NCBI GenBank assembly: GCA_934512105.1 | Contig: CAKSWQ010000025.1 | Location: 1 to 30,873 of the forward strand | Source of the DNA: an uncultured Faecalibacterium sp. | GTDB lineage: Bacteria > Bacillota > Clostridia > Oscillospirales > Ruminococcaceae | DNA: 30,873 nt | Direction of reading: 5' to 3' | Part shown: one piece after another, positions 1 through 7,015 of the stretch | How positions within the stretch are numbered: position 1 is the first letter of the stretch | Layout of the letters: every line of letters starts with the position of its first letter | Program-made: the position numbers and the translations under genes | Notes under the pieces: model-generated | Database searches by the model: none | Told to the model about the DNA's origin: nothing | Seen by the model: only the letters and a program-made list of their open reading frames with translations

Positions 1-222
1 CGTAGCGTGTCCAGTGGTTCCCTGAACGGCCTTCACATCGCCGCCGGAGATCATCAGCTGATAGGTGGCACTGGAATGCTCAATCTGCTTTTTTTCGGTT
101 CGTTGCCTCCTCTTTTGTGGGAAAACTTTCCCATTTGTCGCAGCTCTTGTCGTGTTCATCTTCGTAGGTGTAGCGGACGCTGTATGTAGGTTTGTCAATG
201 ATATGTTACACAGCGGAGCAGA
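1..222 (-). pseudogene. tyrosine-recombinase (integrase) remnant
   Basis: Read on the minus strand, about 222-96 gives an integrase-like N-terminal stretch (PTYSVRYTYEDE..., then KWESFPTKEEA). After a one-base shift, 95-1 gives a recombinase core segment with SGGDVKAVQGTTGHA, the region just before the catalytic tyrosine in phage and transposon integrases. The two pieces are joined across a run of seven T (89-95) that breaks the frame. They also lie far closer together than in a full integrase, so most of the protein is deleted. A stop codon with no start precedes the first piece. It is a non-functional relic of a mobile element that continues past the window start. The family call rests on motif recognition only. 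Confidence 0.5.
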
Positions 223-340
223 GGTGTGATTCCTGTATTTAGCAAGAAAAGCTAACGGATCTTCATTGTAGCTTAGGCTTGGGCATCTGTATAGTTCACT
301 GGCTGTGAACTTCTCAGAACCAACACCATTGTAGCAAGCA

Positions 341-709
341 GTGTCTTCGTATATCTGCGCCTATGCGGAGCAGGACGGCAGGGTAGAGCCCCTGACTGAT
401 GCCCTGCGCAGCAAGATTCTGCGTACTGTGGACGAGCTGAACGACAAGGGCTTCCGGGTGCTGGCCATTGCCCAGAAGAGCAACCCCTCCCCGGTGGATG
501 CCTTTGGCGTAAAGGACGAGCGGGACATGGTGCTGCTGGGATATCTGGCGTTCCTCGATCCGCCCAAGGAGTCCACCGCCGATGCCATCTGGGCACTAAA
601 AGACCACGGTGTCACGACGAAAATTCTGACCGGCGACAACGACAAAGTCGGCCACGGCAGTGCCGCCCAGACGGTTTGCGCCGTGCACGCCGACCTTTGC
701 TGGTGTTGA
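341..709 (+). pseudogene. MgtA-like magnesium P-type ATPase fragment
   Basis: An open frame of 122 residues matches only the end of the nucleotide-binding domain and the start of the phosphorylation domain of MgtA/MgtB-type P-ATPases. It includes the motif pair DPPKEST and KILTGDND, the latter holding the TGD of the hinge region. Intact relatives are about 900 residues, with a DKTGT phosphorylation site and around ten membrane segments; none of these is present. The frame has an upstream stop at 332-334. The match ends near 647, after which the last 20 residues look unrelated. This is a gene fragment left by deletion, lying between a broken integrase and the ZIP transporter gene. No ribosome binding site is evident before the GTG at 341. 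Confidence 0.65.
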
Positions 710-727
710 TACGCAGACTAAAGCCCC

Positions 728-756
728 TTGACCTTTTTGCTGGAGCGCAGTATACT
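728..756 (+). promoter_or_regulatory. promoter of ZIP transporter gene
   Basis: TTGACC (728-733), a 17-base spacer and TATACT (751-756) form a near-consensus sigma-A promoter. Expected transcription start is about 763, directly before the palindrome at 765-782. Confidence 0.7.
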
Positions 757-764
757 TTTTATGT

Positions 765-782
765 AGTTAGCTATATTTAACT
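765..782 (+). promoter_or_regulatory. operator-like palindrome, copy 1
   Basis: AGTTAGCTATATTTAACT is an imperfect 18-base inverted repeat at the predicted transcription start of the ZIP gene, just before its ribosome binding site. It matches 15 of 18 bases with the perfect palindrome at 1712-1729. Inverted TTAG/CTAA half-sites are typical of DtxR/MntR/IdeR-family metal-responsive repressors, so metal-dependent repression is inferred. No regulator gene is in the window. Confidence 0.5.
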
Positions 783-797
783 GCAAGGAGGTACTAC

Positions 798-1580
798 ATG
801 ATGCAAGACGCATTCTGGGGGATCCTGATCCCCTTTCTGGGCACAAGTCTTGGGGCAGGCTGTGTATTCTTTTTGAAAAAGTCTTTAAGTGATGGCATCC
901 AGCGTGCCCTCACCGGCTTTGCCGCCGGGGTCATGGTGGCGGCATCGGTATGGAGTTTGTTGATCCCGGTCATGGAGCAGGCCGCAGATCTGGGCAGGCT
1001 GGCGTTTTTCCCGGCGGCGGTGGGCTTCTGGCTGGGCATCCTGTTTTTGCTTTTGCTGGACCACCTTATCCCGCATCTGCACCAGAACAGTTTGCAGGCC
1101 GAAGGGCCAAAAAGCCAGCTCCAGCGCACCACCATGATGGTGCTGGCGGTGACGCTGCACAACATCCCGGAGGGCATGGCGGTGGGGGTAGTCTATGCCG
1201 GCTATCTTGCCGGAACTGCTCAGATCACTGCCGCCGGGGCGCTGGCGCTTTCTCTTGGAATCGCTATCCAGAACTTCCCGGAGGGCGCCATCATCTCCAT
1301 GCCTCTGCGGGCAGAAGGAATGAAAAAAGGCCGGGCGTTCTGGGGCGGTGTGCTGTCTGGCATCGTAGAGCCCATCGGGGCAGTGCTGACGATTCTGGCG
1401 GCAGGCATCGTGGTGCCCGCTTTGCCCTATCTGCTCAGCTTTGCCGCCGGAGCCATGCTGTATGTGGTGGTGGAGGAACTGATCCCGGAAATGTCGCAGG
1501 GGCAGCACTCCAATGTCGGCACAGTGTTTTTTGCGGTGGGTTTCAGCGTGATGATGGTGCTGGATGTGGCATTAGGGTGA
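798..1580 (+). CDS. ZIP family metal transporter
   Basis: A 260-residue integral membrane protein of the ZIP (GufA/ZupT-like) family, which moves Zn2+, Fe2+ or Mn2+ across the cytoplasmic membrane into the cytosol. The two signature metal-binding helices are clear: HNIPEGMAVG near residues 121-130 and NFPEGAIIS near 159-167. Around eight hydrophobic segments are spread over the full length, as in the family. A short His-containing loop (LIPHLHQNS) near residue 95 separates the N- and C-terminal halves. The first of two adjacent ATG codons is preceded by AAGGAGG at about seven bases. It is transcribed alone from its own promoter, with an operator-like palindrome between promoter and start. Metal specificity cannot be told from the sequence. 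Confidence 0.9.
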   Translation: MMQDAFWGILIPFLGTSLGAGCVFFLKKSLSDGIQRALTGFAAGVMVAASVWSLLIPVMEQAADLGRLAFFPAAVGFWLGILFLLLLDHLIPHLHQNSLQAEGPKSQLQRTTMMVLAVTLHNIPEGMAVGVVYAGYLAGTAQITAAGALALSLGIAIQNFPEGAIISMPLRAEGMKKGRAFWGGVLSGIVEPIGAVLTILAAGIVVPALPYLLSFAAGAMLYVVVEELIPEMSQGQHSNVGTVFFAVGFSVMMVLDVALG

Positions 1581-1638
1581 TAGCTGGAATTCCTGAAAGC
1601 GAAATCTCTTTCGAAATCTCCGAAAATGCCTAAACTTC

Positions 1639-1667
1639 TTGACAGAGGAAACAGCAGGGCGTATTAT
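1639..1667 (+). promoter_or_regulatory. promoter upstream of methyltransferase operon
   Basis: TTGACA (1639-1644), 17 bases, then TATTAT (1662-1667). Transcription would start near 1674, just before the hairpin at 1681. A weaker alternative -10, TATAGA at 1700-1705, would place the start at the palindrome 1712-1729, matching the geometry at the ZIP gene, but it lacks a good -35. Confidence 0.6.
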
Positions 1668-1680
1668 TTTGGCAGAAGGA

Positions 1681-1702
1681 CCGCTGAGAAGCGGCTTTTT
1701 AT
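1681..1702 (+). terminator. short hairpin with T tract
   Basis: CCGCT-GAGA-AGCGG followed by CTTTTTAT. It could terminate the ZIP transcript. Because it also lies a few bases after the promoter start near 1674, it could instead act as a leader hairpin or attenuator of the operon at 1797. Confidence 0.55.
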
Positions 1703-1711
1703 AGAACAGAA

Positions 1712-1729
1712 AGTTAGCTTTACCTAACT
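1712..1729 (+). promoter_or_regulatory. operator-like palindrome, copy 2
   Basis: AGTTAG-CTTTAC-CTAACT is a perfect 6+6 inverted repeat and nearly the same sequence as 765-782. It lies in the leader of the three-gene operon starting at 1797. The shared site suggests that the ZIP gene and this operon answer to one regulator, probably of the DtxR/MntR type (inference). Confidence 0.55.
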
Positions 1730-1796
1730 ACTGGTTCTGCCCTATGCGAAGAAAGGTGTCTCTTCCATTTGCAGGCAGAAAGTGAGAGGAATCGAT

Positions 1797-2639
1797 ATGA
1801 AATATAAAATCGAGAAAAATACTGTGCAGGAGACGCTGATCCTCCCGCTGTATTCCCGGAAGCTGTGCTCGGAACTGTACCCGAACCTCTATCAGGACGA
1901 GACGGCGGTTCGGCTGCTCGAGCAGATCGACTACGACTTTTCGCAGGCGGAGAAAAGCTCCCGCAGCCTGATGCAGCGGTTCGGCGCGCTGGAGGTTGCC
2001 ATGCGGCAGAATGACCTTGCATGGGAGGTGCGAGCATACCTGAAAACCCACCCCTGCGCGGCGGTGGTCAATCTGGGCTGCGGGCTGGACAACACCGGCA
2101 GAGCCTGCGACAACGGCAGATGCAAGATCTACAATCTGGACTTTCCCGATGTCATTGACTTGCGGCAGCAGCTGCTGCCTGCCGGGGAGCGGGAGCAAAA
2201 CATCCCCTGCGACCTGAAAGATCCCGCATGGTTTGACTGCATCGACGCCTCCGGCGGGGCGGTGTTCTTTGCCTCCGGGGTGTTCTATTACTTCCTGACG
2301 GAGCAGGTCAAGGCGCTGGTGCAGGGGATGGCAGATGCTTTCCCCTGCGGGGTGCTGGTTTTTGATGCCGCCAACCGGACGGCGGTAAAGATGATCGCAA
2401 AAACATGGCTCAAGACGGCTAAGATCAAGGATGTAGGGGCGTATTTTGCTGTTTCGGATGCCAAAAACGAGCTTTCCCCATGGGACAGCCGTTTGCGGGT
2501 GTCCAGCCGGGGCTATATGCTGGGTTACAGCGACCTGAAAGACCCTTCCGTCAGCGGCTTTTTCCGTTTTCTCGCCAAGGTCGGGGACAACGGGATGAAA
2601 ATGCAGATCGTGAAGATCGGATTTGGAGGCAAGGCATGA
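1797..2639 (+). CDS. class I SAM-dependent methyltransferase, LCM/Tcmp-like
   Basis: A 280-residue protein of the leucine-carboxyl-methyltransferase / Tcmp type (COG3315-like), predicted to transfer a methyl group from S-adenosylmethionine to a carboxylate or hydroxyl of a small molecule. The SAM-binding loop is VVNLGCGLDNT (about residues 86-96), followed by the acidic strand-end motif NLDFPDVI and by the aromatic FFASGVFYYF segment. The ATG is preceded by GAGAGGA at six bases; a GTG 15 bases earlier lies too close to that site to be the start. The stop codon overlaps the next ATG (ATGA), so translation is coupled. It is the first gene of a three-gene operon behind the palindrome at 1712-1729, which argues for metal-regulated small-molecule chemistry. 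The substrate is unknown. Confidence 0.8.
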   Translation: MKYKIEKNTVQETLILPLYSRKLCSELYPNLYQDETAVRLLEQIDYDFSQAEKSSRSLMQRFGALEVAMRQNDLAWEVRAYLKTHPCAAVVNLGCGLDNTGRACDNGRCKIYNLDFPDVIDLRQQLLPAGEREQNIPCDLKDPAWFDCIDASGGAVFFASGVFYYFLTEQVKALVQGMADAFPCGVLVFDAANRTAVKMIAKTWLKTAKIKDVGAYFAVSDAKNELSPWDSRLRVSSRGYMLGYSDLKDPSVSGFFRFLAKVGDNGMKMQIVKIGFGGKA

Positions 2640-3562
2640 AGATTCTGGTATATGGTGCAGGCGTTCTGGGGTGCAATCTGGCAAGAAATCTGCTGCGAGC
2701 CGGAAAGGATGTCACCCTGCTGGCACGGGGAAACTGGGCAGCGGAGATCAAGCAGAACGGCCTGCGGATCAAGGACAAATTTTTGCCCCGCACCTCGGTC
2801 AGCCGCATTCCGGTGGTGACCGAACTTGCACCGGATGCAATGTGCGATGTGATCTTTGTGGTCCTGCGCTATACGCAGCTGGATTCCGTTCTGGACACGC
2901 TGCGGGCGAACCGGACGAAGAACATCGTTTTTGTGGGCAACAACGTACAGACAAGAGCGCTGGCGGCAGCGCTGCCGGGGAAGAACGTCCTGTTTGCCTT
3001 TGCGCTTTCTGCGGGGCATCGGGAGGCGGACCGGGTGGTCTCCATCGACCTGAAAAAGATCACCATGGGGCAGCTGCCGGGTGCGGCTTCCGACAAACAG
3101 TTGATCGGGCGCATCTTCTATGGCACGAAATATAAGGTTGTTTACGAGCCGAACATGGAGGATTATCTGCTCTGTCATGCCGCGTTCGTGATGCCTGCGG
3201 CCTTCGCCTGCTATAAGACGGACGGCAACTTGAAAAAGCTCAGGGGCGACACCGCATATCTGAACCGTCTGCTGGATGCCAACATCGAGGGATACCGCGC
3301 CATCCGAAATGCCGGGCACGCCATTCTGCCCAAGGAGGATGCGGACTTTGAAGGGGAGAAATACCGCAAGACCTGCCTGCGCTTTTTCAAGCTGATGTGT
3401 GCCACCCCGCTGGGCAAGCTCTGCGCCTCCGACCATGCTATGAATGCTATCGATGAAATGAGCGCACTGAACCGGGATCTTAAGAAATTTTTCGATGAGA
3501 ACAGCGCAGCCTACCCGGTGTGGCAGGCACTGGAAGCGGAAGCCGGGAGGTATCTGCAATGA
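2636..3562 (+). CDS. ketopantoate-reductase-like NAD(P) dehydrogenase
   Basis: A 308-residue protein with an N-terminal Rossmann fold (GAGVLG at residues 7-12, then the ALFR-like strand LLARGNW) and a helical C-terminal half containing GYRAIRNAGHAILP. This is the ApbA/PanE two-domain layout. PanE reduces ketopantoate to pantoate. Where PanE carries its catalytic lysine at the start of the C-terminal domain, this protein reads YLLCHAAFVMP, with no obvious lysine, so a different keto or imine substrate is likely. The first ATG overlaps the methyltransferase stop by four bases, and its own stop overlaps the next start in the same way. It would act in the cytoplasm, in sequence with its neighbours. 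Opine-dehydrogenase-like chemistry is one possibility, by analogy only. Confidence 0.75.
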   Translation: MKILVYGAGVLGCNLARNLLRAGKDVTLLARGNWAAEIKQNGLRIKDKFLPRTSVSRIPVVTELAPDAMCDVIFVVLRYTQLDSVLDTLRANRTKNIVFVGNNVQTRALAAALPGKNVLFAFALSAGHREADRVVSIDLKKITMGQLPGAASDKQLIGRIFYGTKYKVVYEPNMEDYLLCHAAFVMPAAFACYKTDGNLKKLRGDTAYLNRLLDANIEGYRAIRNAGHAILPKEDADFEGEKYRKTCLRFFKLMCATPLGKLCASDHAMNAIDEMSALNRDLKKFFDENSAAYPVWQALEAEAGRYLQ

Positions 3563-4191
3563 AATACGCAGGGATGCCCTTTGGAATGTGGGTGCTGTTT
3601 GCGGGCTCCTTTCAAAAGCAGCTGACCGCGGTGCTGGGCTATGATGCAGCAGCTGCAAAAGCTATCACGAAAAAAGCAAAGCCGCAATACCGGCAGATCA
3701 TCCGCAGGCTGCCGGAGTTTGAAAAGGCCGACCGCTTCAAAATGAATCTGGTCAACTGCGCCATGATCGGGGCATTCATCCTTTCCATGCCGCAGCGCCC
3801 GGAGGTGGACAGGCTGACGGATTACTACGCAAGATCCATGATGACAAAGCCCATGCAGTGGTTCTGCCGCAAGAGCGGAAAAAGCAAGTTTACCGCAAAG
3901 GATATCGCCGCCATGAAGGCCACTGCCGCTCTGAAAGCCGCCGACCGCAACCCCTACTCGTGGAACATGGAATTTTACGAATACCCGGATGGCAGCGGCT
4001 ACGAGGGACGCTTTACAAAATGCGGCATCTGTGTGCTGATGAAGGAACTGAGTCTGTACGACCTGACCCCCGCTTTGTGCCATCTGGACTACACCATGAG
4101 CGAGGCGGGCGGCGTGACCGACTTTGTGCGGCAGTACACCCTTGCCTCCGGCGGGCCCTACTGCGACTGCGGGTACAAAAAGAAAGGGTAA
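3559..4191 (+). CDS. ATC-hydrolase-like protein (PF14196-type)
   Basis: A 210-residue soluble protein. Its C-terminal pattern resembles the L-2-amino-thiazoline-4-carboxylic acid hydrolase family: KCGICVLMKE, then ALCHLDYTMSE, then RQYTLASGGPYCDCGY. The conserved Cys, Asp, Arg and Gly-Gly positions match what is remembered of that family. The namesake enzyme opens a thiazoline ring toward cysteine, but most family members are uncharacterised. The start at 3559 has GGGAGG eight bases upstream, and the ATG overlaps the preceding stop. It is the last gene of the operon; a terminator hairpin follows at 4203. Its position behind a methyltransferase and a reductase suggests a pathway making or breaking a sulfur- or nitrogen-containing small molecule. 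Confidence 0.65.
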   Translation: MKYAGMPFGMWVLFAGSFQKQLTAVLGYDAAAAKAITKKAKPQYRQIIRRLPEFEKADRFKMNLVNCAMIGAFILSMPQRPEVDRLTDYYARSMMTKPMQWFCRKSGKSKFTAKDIAAMKATAALKAADRNPYSWNMEFYEYPDGSGYEGRFTKCGICVLMKELSLYDLTPALCHLDYTMSEAGGVTDFVRQYTLASGGPYCDCGYKKKG

Positions 4192-4202
4192 CGGACGATG
4201 AA

Positions 4203-4235
4203 GGGGCTGTTGCACATGCGACAGCCTCTATTTTT
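4203..4235 (+). terminator. terminator of the three-gene operon
   Basis: GGGGCTGT (4203-4210) pairs with ACAGCCTC (4221-4228), followed by TATTTTT. Confidence 0.75.
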
Positions 4236-4278
4236 GTACGAACAGGCGTAAGGATCCAGCAGTATCCATCCCCAAAAC

Positions 4279-4347
4279 AAAAGCATGTGCAACAAATTTT
4301 CTCGAAAATCAGAAATTTTCGATGGATTTTGAGGCACATGCTTTTTT
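4279..4347 (+). repeat. two-tier palindromic element
   Basis: An outer arm AAAAGCATGTGC (4279-4290) pairs with GCACATGCTTTT (4334-4345). An inner arm TCGAAAAT (4302-4309) pairs with ATTTTCGA (4315-4322). The right end runs into six T. It could be a second terminator, but two nested perfect arms also fit a dispersed palindromic repeat or a small structured RNA. Confidence 0.5.
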
Positions 4348-4700
4348 GAATTGTTTGATTATACGTTTGATTTTGAAAAGGGCTAATGCCCTGCGGCCGT
4401 ATCAACACGCCGGAACTGGCTGTGACACGTTGTTTTGTGCCGCAGCCATTTTCTTTGTCGATCTTCCAACCTGCCGTGGCCACAGCCAAGCGAGAGGTGG
4501 TGCTCTATCGTTCCACCCCGCATAAGCTGGGTGTACGCCAAGGGCTTGTTGTAGAGCAGCCAATGGTGCAAAATAAAATGCACGGTTGGCTGTTTTGGCT
4601 CAAGATGATTGTTACTTGAAGAAGGTTTTTGGCCCTGATTGACTGTACCGCCGAATAAAGTGCCGCTAACGCTGACTACTTGATGCCCTTGTTTTATCGT
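4348..4700. other. intergenic stretch, no gene recognised
   Basis: About 350 bases with no convincing coding frame on either strand. A 112-residue minus-strand frame (4721-4383) is open but matches no family I recognise and has no clear ribosome binding site. The composition is less G+C-rich than the neighbouring genes. It may be decayed mobile DNA. Confidence 0.4.
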
Positions 4701-4750
4701 GATATATTGTACACATATCAAACTTTATTATATTGGACACAGGGAAAAAC

Positions 4751-5199
4751 ATGGTAAAGATAATTTTTTGTGCCACGGCAATATCTGCCGCAGCCCCATG
4801 GCGGAATTTGTGATGAAGGACTTAGTGGAAAAGGCGGGGCTTTCCGGGCAGTTTGAGATTGCTTCGGCAGCCACTAGCACCGAGGAAATCGGCAACCCGG
4901 TCTATCCGCCTGCCCGGCGCAAGCTGGCAGAGCACGGCATCTCCTGCGCAGGCAAGACGGCCCGGCAGATGACCCGGCGGGACTATGAGACTTACGACTA
5001 TCTCATTGCCATGGATCACAACAACCTGCGGAACATGGCGCGGTTTGTGGGCAGCGATCCTGACCACAAGGTCTCGCTGCTGATGAACCATACCCGCCGC
5101 CCCGGCGATGTGGCAGACCCATGGTACACCGGGGATTTTGAGTCCACATGGCAGGATGTGCTGGAAGGCTGCACCGCTCTGCTGGAAGAGCTGCGATAA
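4751..5199 (+). CDS. low-molecular-weight protein tyrosine phosphatase, start frameshifted
   Basis: The frame from 4768 to 5199 encodes an LMW-PTP: the P-loop CHGNICRS (CX5R with the nucleophilic Cys at 4771), a complete middle, and the DPWY motif carrying the general acid Asp. The family's first strand normally runs straight into the P-loop (MVKIIFVCHGN...). Here the expected ATGGTAAAGATAATT begins at 4751 but is in another frame; it fails to join because one base appears missing at the T run 4764-4769. The only upstream start in the P-loop frame, GTG at 4699, gives an unrelated leader and has no ribosome binding site. It is therefore either a recent pseudogene, a slippage-controlled gene or a one-base sequence error. 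The pentapeptide gene follows 12 bases downstream. Confidence 0.75.
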
Positions 5200-5211
5200 A
5201 AGGGGAAAGGT

Positions 5212-5799
5212 ATGACAGAACGTTATTGTGAGGGCGAACGGTTTACCGGACTGTCGTTTGCAGGGGAGGTTTTTGAAAGCTGCGATTTTACAGACTGCGT
5301 ATTTGTGGACTGCACCTTTACAAAATGTGAGCTGGACCACACCACCCTGAACGAGTGCAGGTTCGTGCGGTGCGAGATCACCGGGCTGCGGAGCGTGTCC
5401 TCCTCGGTGCAGTCGCTGGATTTTGAGGACTGCCGCCTGCAGGAGATTGAGTGGGCACCGCTGTTGTCCAATGGGGCTTTCCCGGACCCCATCCATATCC
5501 TGAAGGATTGCGGCCTGAAATACAATACCTTTACTGAAATGAACTTTAACCGCTTCGATTTTTCAAACGGAAACGAGATCGTAGGTTCCATGTTTGCCAA
5601 GTGCGCGATGCAGCTGGCGAATTTCAAGGGCACCGAGCTGCACGAAACGGAGTTTTACCAGTGCGATCTGCGCAAAGCAGACTTCCGGGATGCCACCGGC
5701 TATAAGGTGGACATTTTGGGCAGCCGCCTGAAGGATGCCAGGTTCTCTCTGCCGGAGGCTGTGAATCTGCTGGCAGACCTGAAGATCAGGCTGTCCTGA
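5212..5799 (+). CDS. pentapeptide-repeat protein
   Basis: A 195-residue protein built of pentapeptide repeats with the A(D/N)LxX-type periodicity. Examples are CDFTDCVFVDCTFTKC near the start, then LDFEDCRL, and near the end LANFKGTELHETEFYQCDLRKADF. Such repeats fold into a right-handed quadrilateral beta-helix. A non-repeat stretch (about residues 80-105) interrupts the helix, and length and layout resemble the Qnr/MfpA type that mimics DNA and protects gyrase. That function is not shown here, and many pentapeptide proteins have other roles. The ATG follows GGGGAAAGG closely. It is probably cotranscribed with the phosphatase gene 12 bases upstream; a terminator follows at 5885. Confidence 0.85.
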   Translation: MTERYCEGERFTGLSFAGEVFESCDFTDCVFVDCTFTKCELDHTTLNECRFVRCEITGLRSVSSSVQSLDFEDCRLQEIEWAPLLSNGAFPDPIHILKDCGLKYNTFTEMNFNRFDFSNGNEIVGSMFAKCAMQLANFKGTELHETEFYQCDLRKADFRDATGYKVDILGSRLKDARFSLPEAVNLLADLKIRLS

Positions 5800-5884
5800 A
5801 CAGGGACGAGCAGTGGTTACACCGCCGGCAAGCGGAACTTGCAGAAGACGGAAGGCAAGTAAGGCATCATAAGATAAACGCAAA

Positions 5885-5928
5885 GGGAGCTCTGCCCGGA
5901 TATTCGTCCGTGACAGCGCTCCCTTTTT
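5885..5928 (+). terminator. terminator after pentapeptide gene
   Basis: GGGAGC (5885-5890) pairs with GCTCCC (5918-5923), extended by CTG/CAG pairing, then five T. Confidence 0.75.
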
Positions 5929-5963
5929 GCTTTATATTTCACGAAAATCAACCTGAATGCTGA

Positions 5964-6007
5964 CACGGACAAGGCAGAAAATATCTTGTCCGTGCCTGTT
6001 GTTTTTT
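5964..6007 (+). terminator. second hairpin with T tract
   Basis: CACGGACAAG (5964-5973) pairs perfectly with CTTGTCCGTG (5985-5994) around an 11-base loop. The T-rich stretch ending in TTTTTT (6002-6007) follows a short gap. It may be a back-up terminator. Confidence 0.5.
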
Positions 6008-6058
6008 GGCAGAACGACAGAAATTTTCTTTAAAAATTGTGCAATTTTCAACGAATGC

Positions 6059-6082
6059 AAAGTGACTGACGGTCATTACTTT
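6059..6082 (+). promoter_or_regulatory. TetR-type operator-like inverted repeat
   Basis: AAAGTGACTGACGGTCATTACTTT has outer AAAGT/ACTTT arms and an inner TGAC...GTCA pair. TGACTGAC-type half-sites are common in operators of TetR-family repressors. It lies about 85 bases before the next recognised promoter and next to no regulator gene, so its target is uncertain. Confidence 0.35.
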
Positions 6083-6167
6083 ATTATTTTAACATGGTAA
6101 AGCTCCTTTGCAGTTTCTCCCATCGGAAATGTATCCCAAGAGCTGTCCTCTTTTTAGTCATACTCAT

Positions 6168-6196
6168 TTGACAGATGCTGCTTTTCCCGGTATTCT
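6168..6196 (+). promoter_or_regulatory. promoter of DUF5058 operon
   Basis: TTGACA (6168-6173), exactly 17 bases, then TATTCT (6191-6196). Expected start near 6203. Confidence 0.7.
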
Positions 6197-6213
6197 GTCC
6201 GTAACGCAAAGAC

Positions 6214-6240
6214 GGCGGGCAGAAAATACCCGCCTTTTTT
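6214..6240 (+). terminator. terminator-like hairpin in the 5' leader
   Basis: GGCGGG (6214-6219) pairs with CCCGCC (6229-6234), followed by six T. It starts about 11 bases after the predicted transcription start and before the gene at 6273, so it could attenuate the operon or protect the RNA 5' end. Confidence 0.6.
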
Positions 6241-6272
6241 CGTTCATTCTGTATTTATGGGGAGGACAATCT

Positions 6273-7001
6273 ATGGCAACCATGAAAGATATCATCCAGA
6301 GCCCGCTGCTGCTGGCGCTGGTCATCGGCGGTCTTTTGTATATTTCCGCATTCTCGCTGGTCTACCTCAAAAAGGCCTACGACCACTGTCTGGAGCTGGG
6401 CATCACCCGCAAGGAACTGAGCGACGTGATCAAGTCCAGCCTGATTTTTTCCGTCGTGCCCAGCCTTTCCATCGTGGTGGGTCTGTTCGTGCTCATTGCG
6501 GTGCTGGGCAGCGTGTGGGCATGGTGGCGGCTGTCGGTCATCGGCTCTCTGTCCTACGAGACTATGATCTCCAGCTCCATTGCGCAGGTGCTGGGCTATG
6601 CATCCTCCGCGGAAATGCTGGAAAGTGCCACCGGACGGCAGTTCGGCGTGGTGATGATCCTGATGAGCGTGGGCATGTTGAGCGGCTTTCTGATCCTGCT
6701 GCCCTTCGGCAAAAAGCTGTGCAAAAGTGTGGATCGCTCTGCGGCCGAAAGCGGCGGCAGCACTTGGAAAAACGTGCTGTCCGGTGTGTTCATGCTGGTG
6801 ATGTTCTCGGTGTACATCCCCATCCTGCTGTTTACCGACAATGTGCAGGCTGCCGTTATGATCACCGGCCTTGTGATCGCCATTGGCGTGGGTGTGCTGG
6901 CAAAGCGCCCGGGGCTTGCATGGCTCAATAACTTTGTAATGGCATTTTCCATGCTGGGCGGCCTGATCTCGTCGCTGGCATGGGTACGCATTTTTGGTTA
7001 A
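6273..7001 (+). CDS. DUF5058 family membrane protein
   Basis: A 242-residue integral membrane protein with about six hydrophobic segments: residues 8-28 (LLLALVIGGLLYISAFSLVY), then around 55-80, 125-145, 165-190, 195-210 and 220-240. It matches the uncharacterised DUF5058 family as I remember it. The family is found in Firmicutes and Actinobacteria with a second membrane protein next to it, and a transport role is often supposed but unproven. The ATG at 6273 has GGGGAGGA seven bases upstream; the open frame extends upstream to 6108 but that part has no ribosome binding site and crosses the leader hairpin. The partner gene begins 14 bases after its stop. Confidence 0.75.
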   Translation: MATMKDIIQSPLLLALVIGGLLYISAFSLVYLKKAYDHCLELGITRKELSDVIKSSLIFSVVPSLSIVVGLFVLIAVLGSVWAWWRLSVIGSLSYETMISSSIAQVLGYASSAEMLESATGRQFGVVMILMSVGMLSGFLILLPFGKKLCKSVDRSAAESGGSTWKNVLSGVFMLVMFSVYIPILLFTDNVQAAVMITGLVIAIGVGVLAKRPGLAWLNNFVMAFSMLGGLISSLAWVRIFG

Positions 7002-7015
7002 GGAGGGAAACGGAC

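Noticed and set aside
1782..1796. GTG at 1782 as the methyltransferase start
   Set aside because: The purine-rich ribosome binding site lies inside this stretch and is correctly spaced only for the ATG at 1797.
4383..4721. 112-residue minus-strand frame as a gene
   Set aside because: No recognised motif, no clear ribosome binding site and unusual composition.
5212..5799. Calling the pentapeptide protein a quinolone-resistance Qnr
   Set aside because: Repeat layout is similar but pentapeptide proteins are functionally diverse and nothing in the context supports gyrase protection.
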